The notes below the pieces were generated by a model. The model was not told the DNA's origin and ran no database searches. It saw nothing but the letters and a program-made list of their open reading frames with translations. Both the position numbers and the translations under genes were made by a program. This document shows, one piece after another, positions 52,873 to 62,816 of a stretch of DNA of 64,000 nucleotides (within the stretch, counting starts at the first letter, position 1; every line of letters begins with the position of its first letter). The DNA lies in the NCBI RefSeq assembly GCF_000968135.1, contig NZ_FO538765.1, positions 3,298,001 through 3,362,000 of the forward strand, in the 5' to 3' direction. Source of the stretch: Magnetospira sp. QH-2. Lineage in GTDB: Bacteria; Pseudomonadota; Alphaproteobacteria; Rhodospirillales; Magnetospiraceae.

Positions 52873-54036
52873 ATGGCTATGCCCGATAATGTGAAGACCA
52901 GCCCGGATTTTCCCGTTCCCGAGACTCAGAAAGCCTGGGTGCTCGATGATCCCGGCCAACTGCGCAAGACCGAAAAGCCGGTCCCGTCCCCGAGCAAGGC
53001 CGAGGTTCTGGTACGCATTGATGCCATTGCCGTCTGCGGCACCGATCTGGAAATCATTTACAAGGGCCCTCCGGCGCTGATCGAGGGCCAACAGCCATTC
53101 AATATGAACTTTACCCCTGGTCATGAATATATGGGCACCGTCGTGGCCCTCGGCCCGGGGGTCGATGAATATGCCATCGGCGACCGGGTGACAGTGGAAA
53201 TCCATGCGGGCTGTGGCCAGTGCAAGCGCTGCCGCGAAGGCATGTACACCTCCTGCCACAACTACGGCAAAAACTATGGCGACGTGGACAAGGGCCACCG
53301 GGCCAACGGTTTCTCCACCGACGGCGGCTTCTGCGAATATGCTGTGAACCACATCAACACCCTGGTCCATGTGCCCGACACCATGTCCGACGAGGAAGCC
53401 ACCCTGGTGGTGACGGCGGGTACCTCCATGTATGGCCTGACCGAGCTGGGCGGCCTGGTGGCGGGCGAGAGTGTTGCCGTGATCGGCCCGGGTCCCATTG
53501 GCCTGTTGGGCGTCGCCGTGGCCAAGGCCCTGGGCGCGCAGCCGGTGATCCTGACCGGCACCCGCGACAACCGCCTGGACATGGGCAAACAATTGGGCGC
53601 CGACCATGTGATCAACGTCCGCAATGAAGACGCCGTGGAGAAGGTCCACGAATACACCCACGGCGTCGGTGTCGACTATGTGCTGGAATGTTCCGGCGGC
53701 ACCACCGGTGTCAACGACGCCGCCCGCATGGTCAACCGGGGCGGCAAGATTTGTCTACAGGCCTTCCCCGGCGAGCCGGTGGCGGTGGATATCGCCCATC
53801 TGGTGCGCAACAACATCTACATCTATGCCATCCGCGGCGAAGGCAAGAGCGGCACCCACCGGGCGGCGGCTTTCATGGAGCAAAAGCGCTTCGACGCCAC
53901 CTTGATCCATACGCATACCTTCGACATGGATGACCTGCCGGAAGCCATCCGTCACGCCAAGGACCGGGTGGACGATGCCATCAAGGTGGTAGTGAAAAAC
54001 AACTACGCCAACGCCCAACAAGCAGCGGCGGAGTAA
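52873..54036 (+). CDS. Zinc-dependent alcohol dehydrogenase (MDR family)
   Basis: A 387-residue medium-chain dehydrogenase. The catalytic zinc ligand Cys is in AVCGTDLE and His-Glu in TPGHEYMG; structural zinc Cys residues are in HAGCGQCKRCREGMYTSC; the NAD(P) fold starts ESVAVIGPGPIGLLGVAVAKALG. It oxidises a secondary alcohol or polyol (threonine/sorbitol dehydrogenase-like). It starts 29 bp after the IclR gene and is followed 5 bp later by the FAD subunit of the Mo hydroxylase, suggesting consecutive oxidation steps. Confidence 0.9.
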   Translation: MAMPDNVKTSPDFPVPETQKAWVLDDPGQLRKTEKPVPSPSKAEVLVRIDAIAVCGTDLEIIYKGPPALIEGQQPFNMNFTPGHEYMGTVVALGPGVDEYAIGDRVTVEIHAGCGQCKRCREGMYTSCHNYGKNYGDVDKGHRANGFSTDGGFCEYAVNHINTLVHVPDTMSDEEATLVVTAGTSMYGLTELGGLVAGESVAVIGPGPIGLLGVAVAKALGAQPVILTGTRDNRLDMGKQLGADHVINVRNEDAVEKVHEYTHGVGVDYVLECSGGTTGVNDAARMVNRGGKICLQAFPGEPVAVDIAHLVRNNIYIYAIRGEGKSGTHRAAAFMEQKRFDATLIHTHTFDMDDLPEAIRHAKDRVDDAIKVVVKNNYANAQQAAAE

Positions 54037-54041
54037 CGTCC

Positions 54042-54968
54042 ATGCTCTCTTGCGACCAATATCTGACCCCCAAGACCCTGCACGAAGCCTTGCAGGCCTG
54101 GTCCGGTGCGCCGCAAGGGAGTCGCCTGCTGGCTGGGGCCACCGATACCCTGCCCTGGGCCCGTCAAGGCCGGGCCGGCGACCTGGCGGGGGATGCCCAT
54201 GTGCCAACCATTGTCGATGTATCCGGCATCCCCGAGCATGACGGATACCAGGTACTCGCCGATGGACGCGTGAGTTTGGGTGCCAACGTAGTGTTCGAGC
54301 AATTCCTCGATGATCCGGAGCTGGCGGCGCTTCTACCGCATATGCGGTTCTGTGCGGTCTGGTTCGCCGATGACCAGATTCGCAGGCAGGCCACCCTGGC
54401 TGGAAATGTGGTCAATGCCTCCCCCGCCGCCGATGGCGTACCGCCACTGGTGGCCTTGAATGCCACGGTGGAACTGGCCCGATTGGAAGGCGACGGCATC
54501 GCGCGGCGCTCGGTTCCGGTGGCGACCTTTATCACCGGCCCCGGCCAGACCGATTTGCAACCCGGCGAAATGGTCACCGGTATCTCGTGCGAAACGGCCA
54601 AGGGCTACGGTGGCGCGTTCGAAAAAGTCGGACAGCGGCGCTCACTGGTCATCTCCACCGCCTGTGCCAGCTGTTGCGTCAAGCCCTTCGAGGATGGACG
54701 GTTGATCAAGGATATCCGATTGGCCCTGGGTGGTGTGGGTCCTGTGCCCATGCGCCTGGACGACGTGGAAGATTTCCTGCGTGGCCAACCGATTACCGGC
54801 GATATTATTGCCCAAGCCGCCGAAATGCCCATGGACCGGGTCGCTTCGCGCACCCGCCGCGACTATCGCCGCGCGGTGGTCAAAGGCTTTACCGAGCGCG
54901 CCATTTTGCATGCCCTGGCCGATGCCGGAGTGGTGTTGGCAGATGAAATGAAGGTGGCCCATGGCTGA
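54042..54968 (+). CDS. Mo hydroxylase FAD subunit (CoxM/XdhB-like)
   Basis: A 308-residue FAD-binding subunit of a xanthine-oxidase-family enzyme. FAD contacts are seen in RLLAGATDTLPW and RRQATLAGNVVNASPAADGVPPLVAL; the C-terminal CO-dehydrogenase flavoprotein domain covers about 190-300 (FEKVGQRRSLVISTACASCC). It passes electrons from the Fe-S clusters to NAD+ or a quinone. Its last 8 bp overlap the catalytic subunit gene, so the two are co-translated. Confidence 0.9.
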   Translation: MLSCDQYLTPKTLHEALQAWSGAPQGSRLLAGATDTLPWARQGRAGDLAGDAHVPTIVDVSGIPEHDGYQVLADGRVSLGANVVFEQFLDDPELAALLPHMRFCAVWFADDQIRRQATLAGNVVNASPAADGVPPLVALNATVELARLEGDGIARRSVPVATFITGPGQTDLQPGEMVTGISCETAKGYGGAFEKVGQRRSLVISTACASCCVKPFEDGRLIKDIRLALGGVGPVPMRLDDVEDFLRGQPITGDIIAQAAEMPMDRVASRTRRDYRRAVVKGFTERAILHALADAGVVLADEMKVAHG

Positions 54969-57840
54969 GATCCTGGTTGAACTGACCGTCAACGGTCGCA
55001 AGATCAAACGGCTGGCCAAGGCCCATTGGCGGCTGATCGACTTCCTGCGCGATGAATTGCATCTGACCGGCACCAAGGAAGGATGTGGCGCCGGGGAATG
55101 CGGCACCTGTTCGGTGTTCGTCGATGGCAGCCTGATGAAAGCCTGCCTGTTGCCGGTGGCCAAGGCGCAAGGGGTCAAGGTACAGACGGTCGAGGGGCTC
55201 GCCGGGCCCGGCGACCTCACCCCGGTTCAAAAGGCCTTTTACAAAACCGGCGCCAGCCAATGCGGCTATTGCATTCCCGGCATGGTGATGGCGGCAACGG
55301 CGACCCTGCGCGCCAACCCCCACGCCGATCAGGCCGAGATCAAGGAACGCATGGGTGGGAATATCTGTCGCTGTACCGGCTATCAGAAGATTGTCGAGGC
55401 GGTGGAATTGGCCCGCGATGTGATGAATGGGGCCCTGCCCGCCAGCGCTCTGGACGCCGAGGACCATGGCGACAGCTTCATCGGCAGCAACGTGCGCCGC
55501 ATTGATGCACCGGGCAAGGTTTCGGGCGCGCTCAAATATGCCGGTGACATGGTGATGCCCAACATGCTGCATGTGCAGGTCCTGCGCAGTCCCCGGGCCC
55601 ATGCGAAAATCGTCACCCTTGATACCCGCGCCGCCGAGGCCCTGGATGGGGTCGAGGCGGTGATCACCTCCGCCGACGTGCCGGGGGTCGACGGTTTCGG
55701 GGTGTTCGTCCATGACCAGCCGATCATGGCCCGCGACAAGGTCCGCTACGTGGGCGAGGCGGTGGCCGCCGTGGCCGCCGAGGACCTGGAAACCGCCAAG
55801 CAGGCTCTCCGCCTGATCGACGTGACTTACGAAGATCTGCCAGCCGTTTTCCATGCCGAGGAGGCCCTAAAACCGGGGGCACCGGTGCTGCACGACCGCG
55901 CGCCGGACAACCTGGTCAAACATATCCCCATATGCAAAGGCGATCCTGAAAAAGGCTTTGCCGAGGCCGACGTGGTCGTCGAGAACACCTATGAAACTCA
56001 GGCCGTGGAGCATGCCTATCTGGAGCCGGAAGCCGGATTGGCTTATGTGGATGCGGATGGCGTAGTGACTATCCAGTCACCCAGCCAGAACATCACCCAT
56101 CACCGCCATATGCTGTCGGATATTCTGGACCTGCCGATCAATAAAATCCGCATGATCATGAGTCCGGTGGGCGGTGGGTTCGGCGGCAAGGAAGATATGA
56201 TCTATCAGGGCATGTTGGCCCTGTTGGCCATGAAGACCGGACGTCCGGTCCGCTTGGTCTTTACCCGCGAAGAATCCATTATCTCGACTTCCAAGCGCCA
56301 TCCGGCTCGCATCTCCTACAAGATGGGCCTGAAAAACAACGGGCGGATCGTTGCCAGCCAGATCAAGTCGGTCTGCGATGGCGGGGCCTATGGCATGTCC
56401 ACCGAAGGGGTCATGCGCAAGATGGCCATCCTCGGACCGGGCCCCTATGACATCCCAAACGTGCGCATTGATACCTATGGGGCCTATACCAACAACACCC
56501 CCAGCGGGGCCTTCCGTACCTTTGGAGCCATGCAGAGCCAATTCGCCACCGAGACCCACCTGGATATCTGTGCCGCGAAACTGGGGCTGGACCCGTTCGA
56601 GATCCGCCGCATCAATGCCCTGAAAGGCGGCGACACCACCCATACCCAACAGCCGCTTGAGTCAACCAGCGCCGCGCGGGTGCTGGAGGCGGCCCATGAC
56701 GGATCGGGTTGGGAAGACGGCGCGCCGGTTTCGCGCGGTGAGACGCGCGGGGACCTGGGACGGTCAGACCTGCGCGCGCCCTGCACTCTTGGCGCCCGTT
56801 TGGTGTCGCGCGCAGGGAGCGACAGGGGCAAGGCCCGGGGGCGCGGCATGGCGGCGTCTTGGTATGGTATCGCCCGCACGGCGGCCATGGACCGGGCCGG
56901 GGCCTGGGTCGAACTGGATGATGGCGGCACCGCCAAGGTGGTCACCGGCGTGACCGAGATCGGCGAGGGCATTCTCACCGTGCTGGCCCAAGTGGCGGCG
57001 GAAGAACTGGGCATTCACCCTGAAGACATCACCCTGGGCGACAACGATACCGCCCGTTCGCCGGAAGCCGCCCATGCCGGGGCGACGCGCCAGACCTATA
57101 TGATCGCCAACGCGGTGGCCATGGCCTGCCGTGATGCACGCGATAAATTCGACCGCGAGATGGCGGCCCATTGGGACGTGGAGCCCAGCCAGATCGAAGC
57201 CGCCAACGGCCAGATCTGGGCCCGCGAGACCAACCTGCGCATGACCATGGCCGAAGCGGTCCATGTCTGTAAGGCTCAGCGGGGCTTCGTGCCCGTGGGC
57301 TCGGGCAACTATACCGCCCACCACACCGGCCTCGACCCGGTGAATGGATCGGGAAAACCCTGGCAGGCCTACGTATTCGGCTGTCAGGTGGCCGAGGTGG
57401 AAGTGGACCGGGTGACCGGCGAGGTGCAGGTGCTGGGCATTTGGGCCGCCCACGACGTGGGCCGGGCGGTCAACCCGCGCGGTGTCGAAGGTCAGATCGA
57501 AGGCGCCGTGGTCCAAGGATTGGGCCAAGCGCTGATGGAGGACTACAAGCTCAACGAGGGCCATAGCTCCACCGACAGTTTCGCCAAGTATATCCTGCCC
57601 ACCTCGCTGGATGTGCCACGCATCAATTCCATCATCATCGAGGATCCAGATCCCCTGAGCCCCCTGGGCGCCAAGGGCATCGGCGAGCCGGCCTTGGTGC
57701 CGACAGCGCCAGCGATTCTCAATGCCATTTACGATGCCGTCGGCGTGCGCATCACCTCGATGCCCGCTACGCCTGAAAAGATTCTCGCCGCACTTCATCA
57801 AAAAAACCACGACAGCAATCGTCGAGACGCGGCAGAGTAA
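54961..57840 (+). CDS. Mo hydroxylase: fused 2Fe-2S and molybdopterin catalytic subunit
   Basis: A 959-residue enzyme with two [2Fe-2S] domains at the N-terminus (GCGAGECGTCSVFVDG; CGYCIPG and CRCTGYQ, residues about 1-160) fused to the molybdopterin domains (about 175-950). It shows GGGFGGKEDM, SGAFRTFGAMQ and the catalytic Glu in GAKGIGEPA. The domain order recalls Desulfovibrio aldehyde oxidoreductase, but here a separate FAD subunit is encoded. Residues about 583-622 (SRGETRGDLGRSDLRAP and beyond) look like an extra insert carrying an inverted repeat. The substrate is unknown; aldehydes or N-heterocycles are typical for the family. Confidence 0.88.
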   Translation: MAEILVELTVNGRKIKRLAKAHWRLIDFLRDELHLTGTKEGCGAGECGTCSVFVDGSLMKACLLPVAKAQGVKVQTVEGLAGPGDLTPVQKAFYKTGASQCGYCIPGMVMAATATLRANPHADQAEIKERMGGNICRCTGYQKIVEAVELARDVMNGALPASALDAEDHGDSFIGSNVRRIDAPGKVSGALKYAGDMVMPNMLHVQVLRSPRAHAKIVTLDTRAAEALDGVEAVITSADVPGVDGFGVFVHDQPIMARDKVRYVGEAVAAVAAEDLETAKQALRLIDVTYEDLPAVFHAEEALKPGAPVLHDRAPDNLVKHIPICKGDPEKGFAEADVVVENTYETQAVEHAYLEPEAGLAYVDADGVVTIQSPSQNITHHRHMLSDILDLPINKIRMIMSPVGGGFGGKEDMIYQGMLALLAMKTGRPVRLVFTREESIISTSKRHPARISYKMGLKNNGRIVASQIKSVCDGGAYGMSTEGVMRKMAILGPGPYDIPNVRIDTYGAYTNNTPSGAFRTFGAMQSQFATETHLDICAAKLGLDPFEIRRINALKGGDTTHTQQPLESTSAARVLEAAHDGSGWEDGAPVSRGETRGDLGRSDLRAPCTLGARLVSRAGSDRGKARGRGMAASWYGIARTAAMDRAGAWVELDDGGTAKVVTGVTEIGEGILTVLAQVAAEELGIHPEDITLGDNDTARSPEAAHAGATRQTYMIANAVAMACRDARDKFDREMAAHWDVEPSQIEAANGQIWARETNLRMTMAEAVHVCKAQRGFVPVGSGNYTAHHTGLDPVNGSGKPWQAYVFGCQVAEVEVDRVTGEVQVLGIWAAHDVGRAVNPRGVEGQIEGAVVQGLGQALMEDYKLNEGHSSTDSFAKYILPTSLDVPRINSIIIEDPDPLSPLGAKGIGEPALVPTAPAILNAIYDAVGVRITSMPATPEKILAALHQKNHDSNRRDAAE
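56769..56816. repeat. Inverted repeat within an apparent in-frame insert in the Mo subunit gene
   Basis: CCTGCGCGCG (56769-56778) and CGCGCGCAGG (56807-56816) are perfect complements 28 bp apart. They lie within a very GC-rich stretch (about 56705-56830) whose translation (Arg/Gly/Ser-rich, low complexity) looks foreign to the family. It may be a small palindromic element captured in frame. Confidence 0.5.
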
Positions 57841-57896
57841 GGAGTGAAAACGACATCACACGATCACCAGGGAAAACCCATAAGGGAGGACAATCA

Positions 57897-58883
57897 ATGA
57901 ACCGCTTTAAGAATATTTCTCGTCGCAGCATGATGCTGGCTTCCGCCGTGGCCGTGGCCGCGACGGCCTTTGCCGGAATGGCCCGGGCCGAATTCCCCGA
58001 CAAGCCGATCCAGTTCATCATACCGTTTGGCGCCGGCGGCAGTGCCGATATCGAAGGCCGTCTGCTGGCTCAAGAGATGGGCAAGGTTCTCGGCGTGCCA
58101 GTGGTGCCGGTCAACAAACCCGGCGGCGGCGGCGCGGTGACCTATACCTATGTCAAGAACGCCAAGCCCGACGGCTATACGGTGGCCTGGAATTCCACCT
58201 CCATCTTGACCTCCACCAACATCGGCAACGTGCCGTTCAAGCATGACGCCCTGGATCACTTGGGACAGGTGGAGTATCAACCCATGCCGTTCGCGGTGAA
58301 GGCCGACGCCCCTTGGAAGACGCTCCAGGAGTTCGCCGACTACTGCAAGGCCAATCCGGGCAAGATCAAGATTGCCAACTCCGGCACCGGCAGCGCCACC
58401 CATATTGCTTCGCTGGCCATGGTCAATGCCATGGGCTGTGAAGCGATCCATCTTCCCGTCGGTGTCAAGCGACGCAATGCCACCGTGCTGTCCGGCGAGG
58501 CCCATGCGGCCAATGGCCCGGTGACCGCTTCCTTGAATCTGGCCAAGGCCAATAAGATCCGCCTGCTGGCCGTGCCCAGCTCCAAGCGCAACGCGGTCAT
58601 CCCCGACGTGCCGACGGCAAAGGAACTGGGCTTTGATGCCGATATCGACCTGTTCCGCGGCCTATCCGTGCCCAAGGGAACTCCCTTGGAAATCAAGGCC
58701 AAGCTGGCCAATGCCATGATCATGGCCGCCAAGTCGGAGCCCTTCATGGGGCTGGCCAAGAAAAAGGGCTTCACTGTCGCCCCCATGGCCCTGGATGAGT
58801 TCAACGCCATGCTCAAGCGGGAAGACGCCAAGGTCAAGGACATCATGATCAAGGCCGGACTCTATCAGTCCAAGGCGAAGTAA
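57897..58883 (+). CDS. tctC: Tripartite tricarboxylate transporter substrate-binding protein (TctC family)
   Basis: A 328-residue periplasmic binding protein with a twin-arginine-like signal (SRRSMMLASAVAVAATAFAG, cleavage near ARA). The body has the TctC/Bug features FPDKPIQFIIPFGAGGSADIEGRLLA, VNKPGGGGAV and KIKIANSGTGSATHIASLA. It captures a carboxylate for the TctA/TctB membrane pair encoded next. It lies 56 bp after the Mo hydroxylase with the ribosome site AGGGAGGA, so import is co-regulated with oxidation. Confidence 0.92.
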   Translation: MNRFKNISRRSMMLASAVAVAATAFAGMARAEFPDKPIQFIIPFGAGGSADIEGRLLAQEMGKVLGVPVVPVNKPGGGGAVTYTYVKNAKPDGYTVAWNSTSILTSTNIGNVPFKHDALDHLGQVEYQPMPFAVKADAPWKTLQEFADYCKANPGKIKIANSGTGSATHIASLAMVNAMGCEAIHLPVGVKRRNATVLSGEAHAANGPVTASLNLAKANKIRLLAVPSSKRNAVIPDVPTAKELGFDADIDLFRGLSVPKGTPLEIKAKLANAMIMAAKSEPFMGLAKKKGFTVAPMALDEFNAMLKREDAKVKDIMIKAGLYQSKAK

Positions 58884-58935
58884 CAAGGGAGCCAGAGACC
58901 CGTTAACCATCACGCCGACGAGGGGAGCCAGGACC

Positions 58936-59394
58936 ATGACCATGCCGATGAAAAACATCGTCGCCGCGATCATTTTCGCGATGCTGGGCATTGGCTATGG
59001 ACTGCTCGCCTCGTCGTTGCCGGACCGGAGCGGTATTGCCGTTCCGGGCCCGGCCTTCTTTCCCTATCTGATCGCCGGATTCATTGTTCTGCTGGCAGTG
59101 GCCCTGTTTTACAAAGGGCTCACAGACCACCGCAAAACCCAGGATCTGGCCCCCGGCGCCCGAATTCCCTGGCGCGGGGTTGGGCTCATCGGCTGGTTCG
59201 CCCTGTTCATTGCAGCCTTGCCCTATTTGGGATTTCTGTTTGCCGGTATCCCGTTTTTCGCCGGTTTGATGTTCATGTGCGATACCCGGCGCTGGCTGAG
59301 CATTTTGTTGTGGTCGGTGGCCGTACCTTTGGTCCTGTTCTATCTGTTTCGTGTCGGCTTCAGCATTCTGCTGCCGCATGCCCAATGGATGTGA
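58936..59394 (+). CDS. tctB: Tripartite tricarboxylate transporter small membrane subunit (TctB family)
   Basis: A 152-residue protein with four predicted transmembrane helices (about 8-26, 38-58, 80-97 and 100-145 as a pair), matching the small TctB subunit. It sits between tctC and tctA, with 6 bp to tctA. The ribosome site GAGGGGAG precedes the ATG. It has little sequence signature beyond the PGPAFFPYLIA motif after helix 1, which is typical for TctB. Confidence 0.88.
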   Translation: MTMPMKNIVAAIIFAMLGIGYGLLASSLPDRSGIAVPGPAFFPYLIAGFIVLLAVALFYKGLTDHRKTQDLAPGARIPWRGVGLIGWFALFIAALPYLGFLFAGIPFFAGLMFMCDTRRWLSILLWSVAVPLVLFYLFRVGFSILLPHAQWM

Positions 59395-59400
59395 GGCGGC

Positions 59401-60918
59401 ATGGATAGCGAAGTCACCCTCGGATTCCTGCAAGCCACTCAATACGGCAGCCTGATCGCCACCGCCATCGGGGTGCTGCTGGGGCTGGTGGTCGGCATGA
59501 TCCCCGGCATGACCATCAGCACCGGGTTGATCATCGTGTTGCCCATGACCTTTGCCATGGACCCGAACCTGTCCATTGCCCTGCTGCTGGGTCTTTATGT
59601 GGCGGGCATGACCGGCGGCAGCTTCTCGGCTGTTTTGCTCAATATTCCCGGCACGCCTTCAGCCTCGGCCACCGCCATCGATGGCTATCCGCTCACCAAA
59701 CGTGGCGAACAGGCCCGCGCCCTGGGCATCGCCATCGTTGCCAGTTTCCTGGGCGGCCTGTTCAGTTTCGGCTGCCTGTATCTGATCTCACCCTTCCTGG
59801 CCAATCTGGCCTTGGAATTCAGGGCGGCGGATTTGTTCTCGCTGGTATTTTTCGGCCTGACGGTCATTTGCAGTTTTGCCGCTAAATCGCTGGTCAAGGG
59901 ACTGCTGTCGGCGGCCTTGGGGCTGATGATCGTCTCGGTGGGCCAGGACCCGATGATGGGCACGGCACGCTTTACTTTTGGCGATGCCAACCTGCTATCG
60001 GGCATTCATTTCCTGACCGCCATGATCGGCCTGTTCGCCATTCCACAGTTGGTGGAGAACGTCTGTACCCAGATCACTTTCAAGCCTGATAAGACCCGCC
60101 GTTTCGGCCTGCGTCAGGTATTTCCCGCCCTGGCGGATCTGAAGCGCATGTTGGTGCCGGTCTCCATTGGCGCACCCATCGGCTCGTTCCTGGGCGTGCT
60201 GCCCGGTGCCGGCGGGCCCATCGCCGCTTTCATCAGCTACGACTACGCCAAAAAGGCCAACAAGCAGCCGGACAAGTTCGGCAAAGGCGCGGTGGAAGGC
60301 ATCGCCGCCCCCGAAGCGGCCAACAACGCGGTGGCGGGCGGCGCCCTCATTCCCATGATGACTTTGGGTATTCCCGGCGATCCGGTGACCGCCATCTTGA
60401 TTGGCGCCTTGATGGTGCATGGCATGGCGCCGGGACCGATGCTGTTCCTGGAGCACGGGGATTTCGCCTATGGGCTGATCTTCTCGTTCTTCTTTGCCAA
60501 CATCTTCAACCTGCTGATCGCCCTGGCCGGCATTGGCACCCTGATCAAGGTGCTGGCCATCCCCCGCACTTTGTTGATGCCGACCATCGGGCTGCTCTGC
60601 ATCATCGGCAGCTATGCCTTGCGCAATTCCTTCTTCGATATCTGGGTAATGCTCGGCTTTGGGCTCATCGGATTGGCCATGAAGTGGCTGAACATGCCGG
60701 TGGTGCCCTTGTTGCTGGCTTTGGTGCTCGGCAAGCCGTTAGAGGAACATCTGCGCGTCGCCCTGACCTCGTCCCAGGGGGATGTAAGCGTGTTCTTCAC
60801 CTCGCCCTATAGCGTTTTCTTCCTCACGCTGGCCGCTCTGTCGGTGCTGTGGTCGCTGGTGCTCGAACCGCGCCGGGCCCGGGCCAAGGAATTGAAATTC
60901 TCCAATATCACCAAATAA
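59401..60918 (+). CDS. tctA: Tripartite tricarboxylate transporter large membrane subunit (TctA family)
   Basis: A 505-residue permease with about eleven to twelve transmembrane helices. Family motifs are GLVVGMIPGMTISTGLIIVLPMT, LLNIPGTPSASATAIDGYPL, GVLPGAGGPIAAFISYDYAKK and MTLGIPGDPVTAILIGAL. It forms the translocation path, driven by an ion gradient. The ThDP enzyme gene follows 14 bp later, tying transport to catabolism. Confidence 0.95.
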   Translation: MDSEVTLGFLQATQYGSLIATAIGVLLGLVVGMIPGMTISTGLIIVLPMTFAMDPNLSIALLLGLYVAGMTGGSFSAVLLNIPGTPSASATAIDGYPLTKRGEQARALGIAIVASFLGGLFSFGCLYLISPFLANLALEFRAADLFSLVFFGLTVICSFAAKSLVKGLLSAALGLMIVSVGQDPMMGTARFTFGDANLLSGIHFLTAMIGLFAIPQLVENVCTQITFKPDKTRRFGLRQVFPALADLKRMLVPVSIGAPIGSFLGVLPGAGGPIAAFISYDYAKKANKQPDKFGKGAVEGIAAPEAANNAVAGGALIPMMTLGIPGDPVTAILIGALMVHGMAPGPMLFLEHGDFAYGLIFSFFFANIFNLLIALAGIGTLIKVLAIPRTLLMPTIGLLCIIGSYALRNSFFDIWVMLGFGLIGLAMKWLNMPVVPLLLALVLGKPLEEHLRVALTSSQGDVSVFFTSPYSVFFLTLAALSVLWSLVLEPRRARAKELKFSNITK

Positions 60919-60932
60919 TTGAAGGCCCCGCC

Positions 60933-62807
60933 ATGGACTCCGATCATACCCAAGATATTCGCCGCCGTGCCCAGGCCATCGCCCGTCATGGCGGCATCGC
61001 CGCCGCCATCGACGCCGGAGACCTGGATAAACAGTTCGAGACCAGCCTGTCCGAAGGGCTGGTTTTGGGGCTGCTGAAACAGGGGGTGCGTAAATACCTG
61101 GCGATCCTCGGTCATGGCTCCACGGACTTGGGCGAAGTGCTGCGCTTATACGAGGCCGAGGGCGTGGTGCGCACCTGGAATTTCCGCAACGAGGTCGCCA
61201 TGGCCCATGCGGGAACGGCCCTGTCCTGGCAATATGGCGAGGTGCCCGCGGTGGTGACTTCCATCGGGCCGGGGGGCTTGCAGGCCATGGCCGGGTCCCT
61301 CGCCGCCGCCTCCAACGGGGTCGGCGTCTATCACATCTATGGCGATGAGACGACCCACGGCGAAGGCTACAACATGCAACAGATCCCCAAGCCCGAGCAG
61401 GGACTCTACGGGACGCTGACCCGGACCATGGGCGAAAGCTATGTGATGCATACGCCCGAGGCTCTGCGGGACATGCTGCGCCGAGGCACGGGACGGGTGC
61501 ATCATCCCACCAAGGCCGGACCGTTTTATGTCCTGCTACCGCTCAATACCCAGCCGCAGCGCATGCATGTAAACCTGGGCGCGCTGCCCGAAAAGCTATC
61601 GGTGCCGCCGATGATCGCCGCCGACGAAGACGCCTTTGCCGCCGCCGCCGAGGCCATCGGGACCCACAAGCGCATCGTGATCAAGGTGGGCGGCGGCGGA
61701 CGGGCGGCTCCGACGCAAATCCGCGACCTGGCCGAAGCCATTGGCGCTGCCGTGGCCCTGTCCCCCGGCGCCACCGGGGTGCTGCCCGATGCGCATCCGC
61801 AGAATATGCATGTGGGGGGCTCCAAGGGGTCCATTTCCGGTAATTTCGCCATGGCAAACGGAGACCTTCTGATTGTCATCGGCTCGCGCGGGGTCTGTCA
61901 GGCCGATAGCTCCGGCATCGGCTATGAACAGGCCGAGACGGTCATCAACATCAATGGCGACCTGGCCGATGTGGCCCACTACAACCGCACCATCGCCCTT
62001 CAGGGGGATCTGACCGTCACCATCGATAAGCTTTTGGCAGTGCTCGACACGGTGGACCTTTCCCAGCGAATTGATTGGCTGAACCGTTGCGCGGCCAAGA
62101 AAGCCGAATGGCTGGCATTCAAGAAGGATCGTTTCGAAACGCCACCCCTGGATGACCCGGCCTTTGGGCGTCCACTGCTCACCCAGCCCGCCGCCCTCAA
62201 AATTGTCGCCGATTTCGCCAAGGCCCATGGAGCGGTGAAGTTCTTTGACGCGGGCGATGTGCAGGCGAACGGTTTCCAGATCGTCGAGGATGAGGCACCG
62301 GGAGAAACCTATACCGAAACGGGCGCCTCCTATATGGGCTTCGCGGTCAGCGCCGTGACGGCGGGCGGCATTGCCGACAATCCGCAATATGGCATCGCCT
62401 TTACCGGCGACGGTTCGTTCATGATGAACCCACAGGTGTTGATCGACGCGGTGGAACACGGCGCCAGGGGCATGGTGGTCATTTTCGACAATCGCCGCAT
62501 GGCCGCCATTTCCGGATTGCAGATGGCCCAATACGGCGTGGACTACCGCACCAATGACTCGGTGGCGGTGGACTATGTGCAATTGGCCTCGGCGGTGACC
62601 GGGGTCAAGGCCGTCGACGGTAGCGGCGATGGCGCCTCTTTGATGGCCGCCCTAGCCGACGCCAAATCCCATGACGGTCTCTCGGTGGTCCATGTCCCGG
62701 TCTATGCGGGCAAGGATGAACGGGGCGGCATGGGCGCTTATGGATCGTGGAACGTTGGCAATTGGTGCGACGACGTTCAAAAACGCTGGCATAGCCAGGA
62801 TATCTAA
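60933..62807 (+). CDS. ThDP-dependent enzyme of the acetolactate synthase/IolD group
   Basis: A 624-residue thiamine-diphosphate enzyme. The N-terminal Pyr domain has ILGHGSTDLGEVL and the catalytic Glu in NFRNEVAMAHAG; a central DHPA-like domain follows; the C-terminal PP domain has GIAFTGDGSFMMNPQ and FDNRRMAAISG as the ThDP/Mg motif. The closest named relatives by pattern are IolD (trihydroxycyclohexanedione hydrolase) and cyclohexane-1,2-dione hydrolase, which cleave cyclic diketones. That would fit the alcohol dehydrogenase upstream and the aldehyde dehydrogenase downstream. The actual substrate is unknown. The start at 60933 follows GAAGG. Confidence 0.82.
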   Translation: MDSDHTQDIRRRAQAIARHGGIAAAIDAGDLDKQFETSLSEGLVLGLLKQGVRKYLAILGHGSTDLGEVLRLYEAEGVVRTWNFRNEVAMAHAGTALSWQYGEVPAVVTSIGPGGLQAMAGSLAAASNGVGVYHIYGDETTHGEGYNMQQIPKPEQGLYGTLTRTMGESYVMHTPEALRDMLRRGTGRVHHPTKAGPFYVLLPLNTQPQRMHVNLGALPEKLSVPPMIAADEDAFAAAAEAIGTHKRIVIKVGGGGRAAPTQIRDLAEAIGAAVALSPGATGVLPDAHPQNMHVGGSKGSISGNFAMANGDLLIVIGSRGVCQADSSGIGYEQAETVININGDLADVAHYNRTIALQGDLTVTIDKLLAVLDTVDLSQRIDWLNRCAAKKAEWLAFKKDRFETPPLDDPAFGRPLLTQPAALKIVADFAKAHGAVKFFDAGDVQANGFQIVEDEAPGETYTETGASYMGFAVSAVTAGGIADNPQYGIAFTGDGSFMMNPQVLIDAVEHGARGMVVIFDNRRMAAISGLQMAQYGVDYRTNDSVAVDYVQLASAVTGVKAVDGSGDGASLMAALADAKSHDGLSVVHVPVYAGKDERGGMGAYGSWNVGNWCDDVQKRWHSQDI

Positions 62808-62816
62808 GGAAAAACC

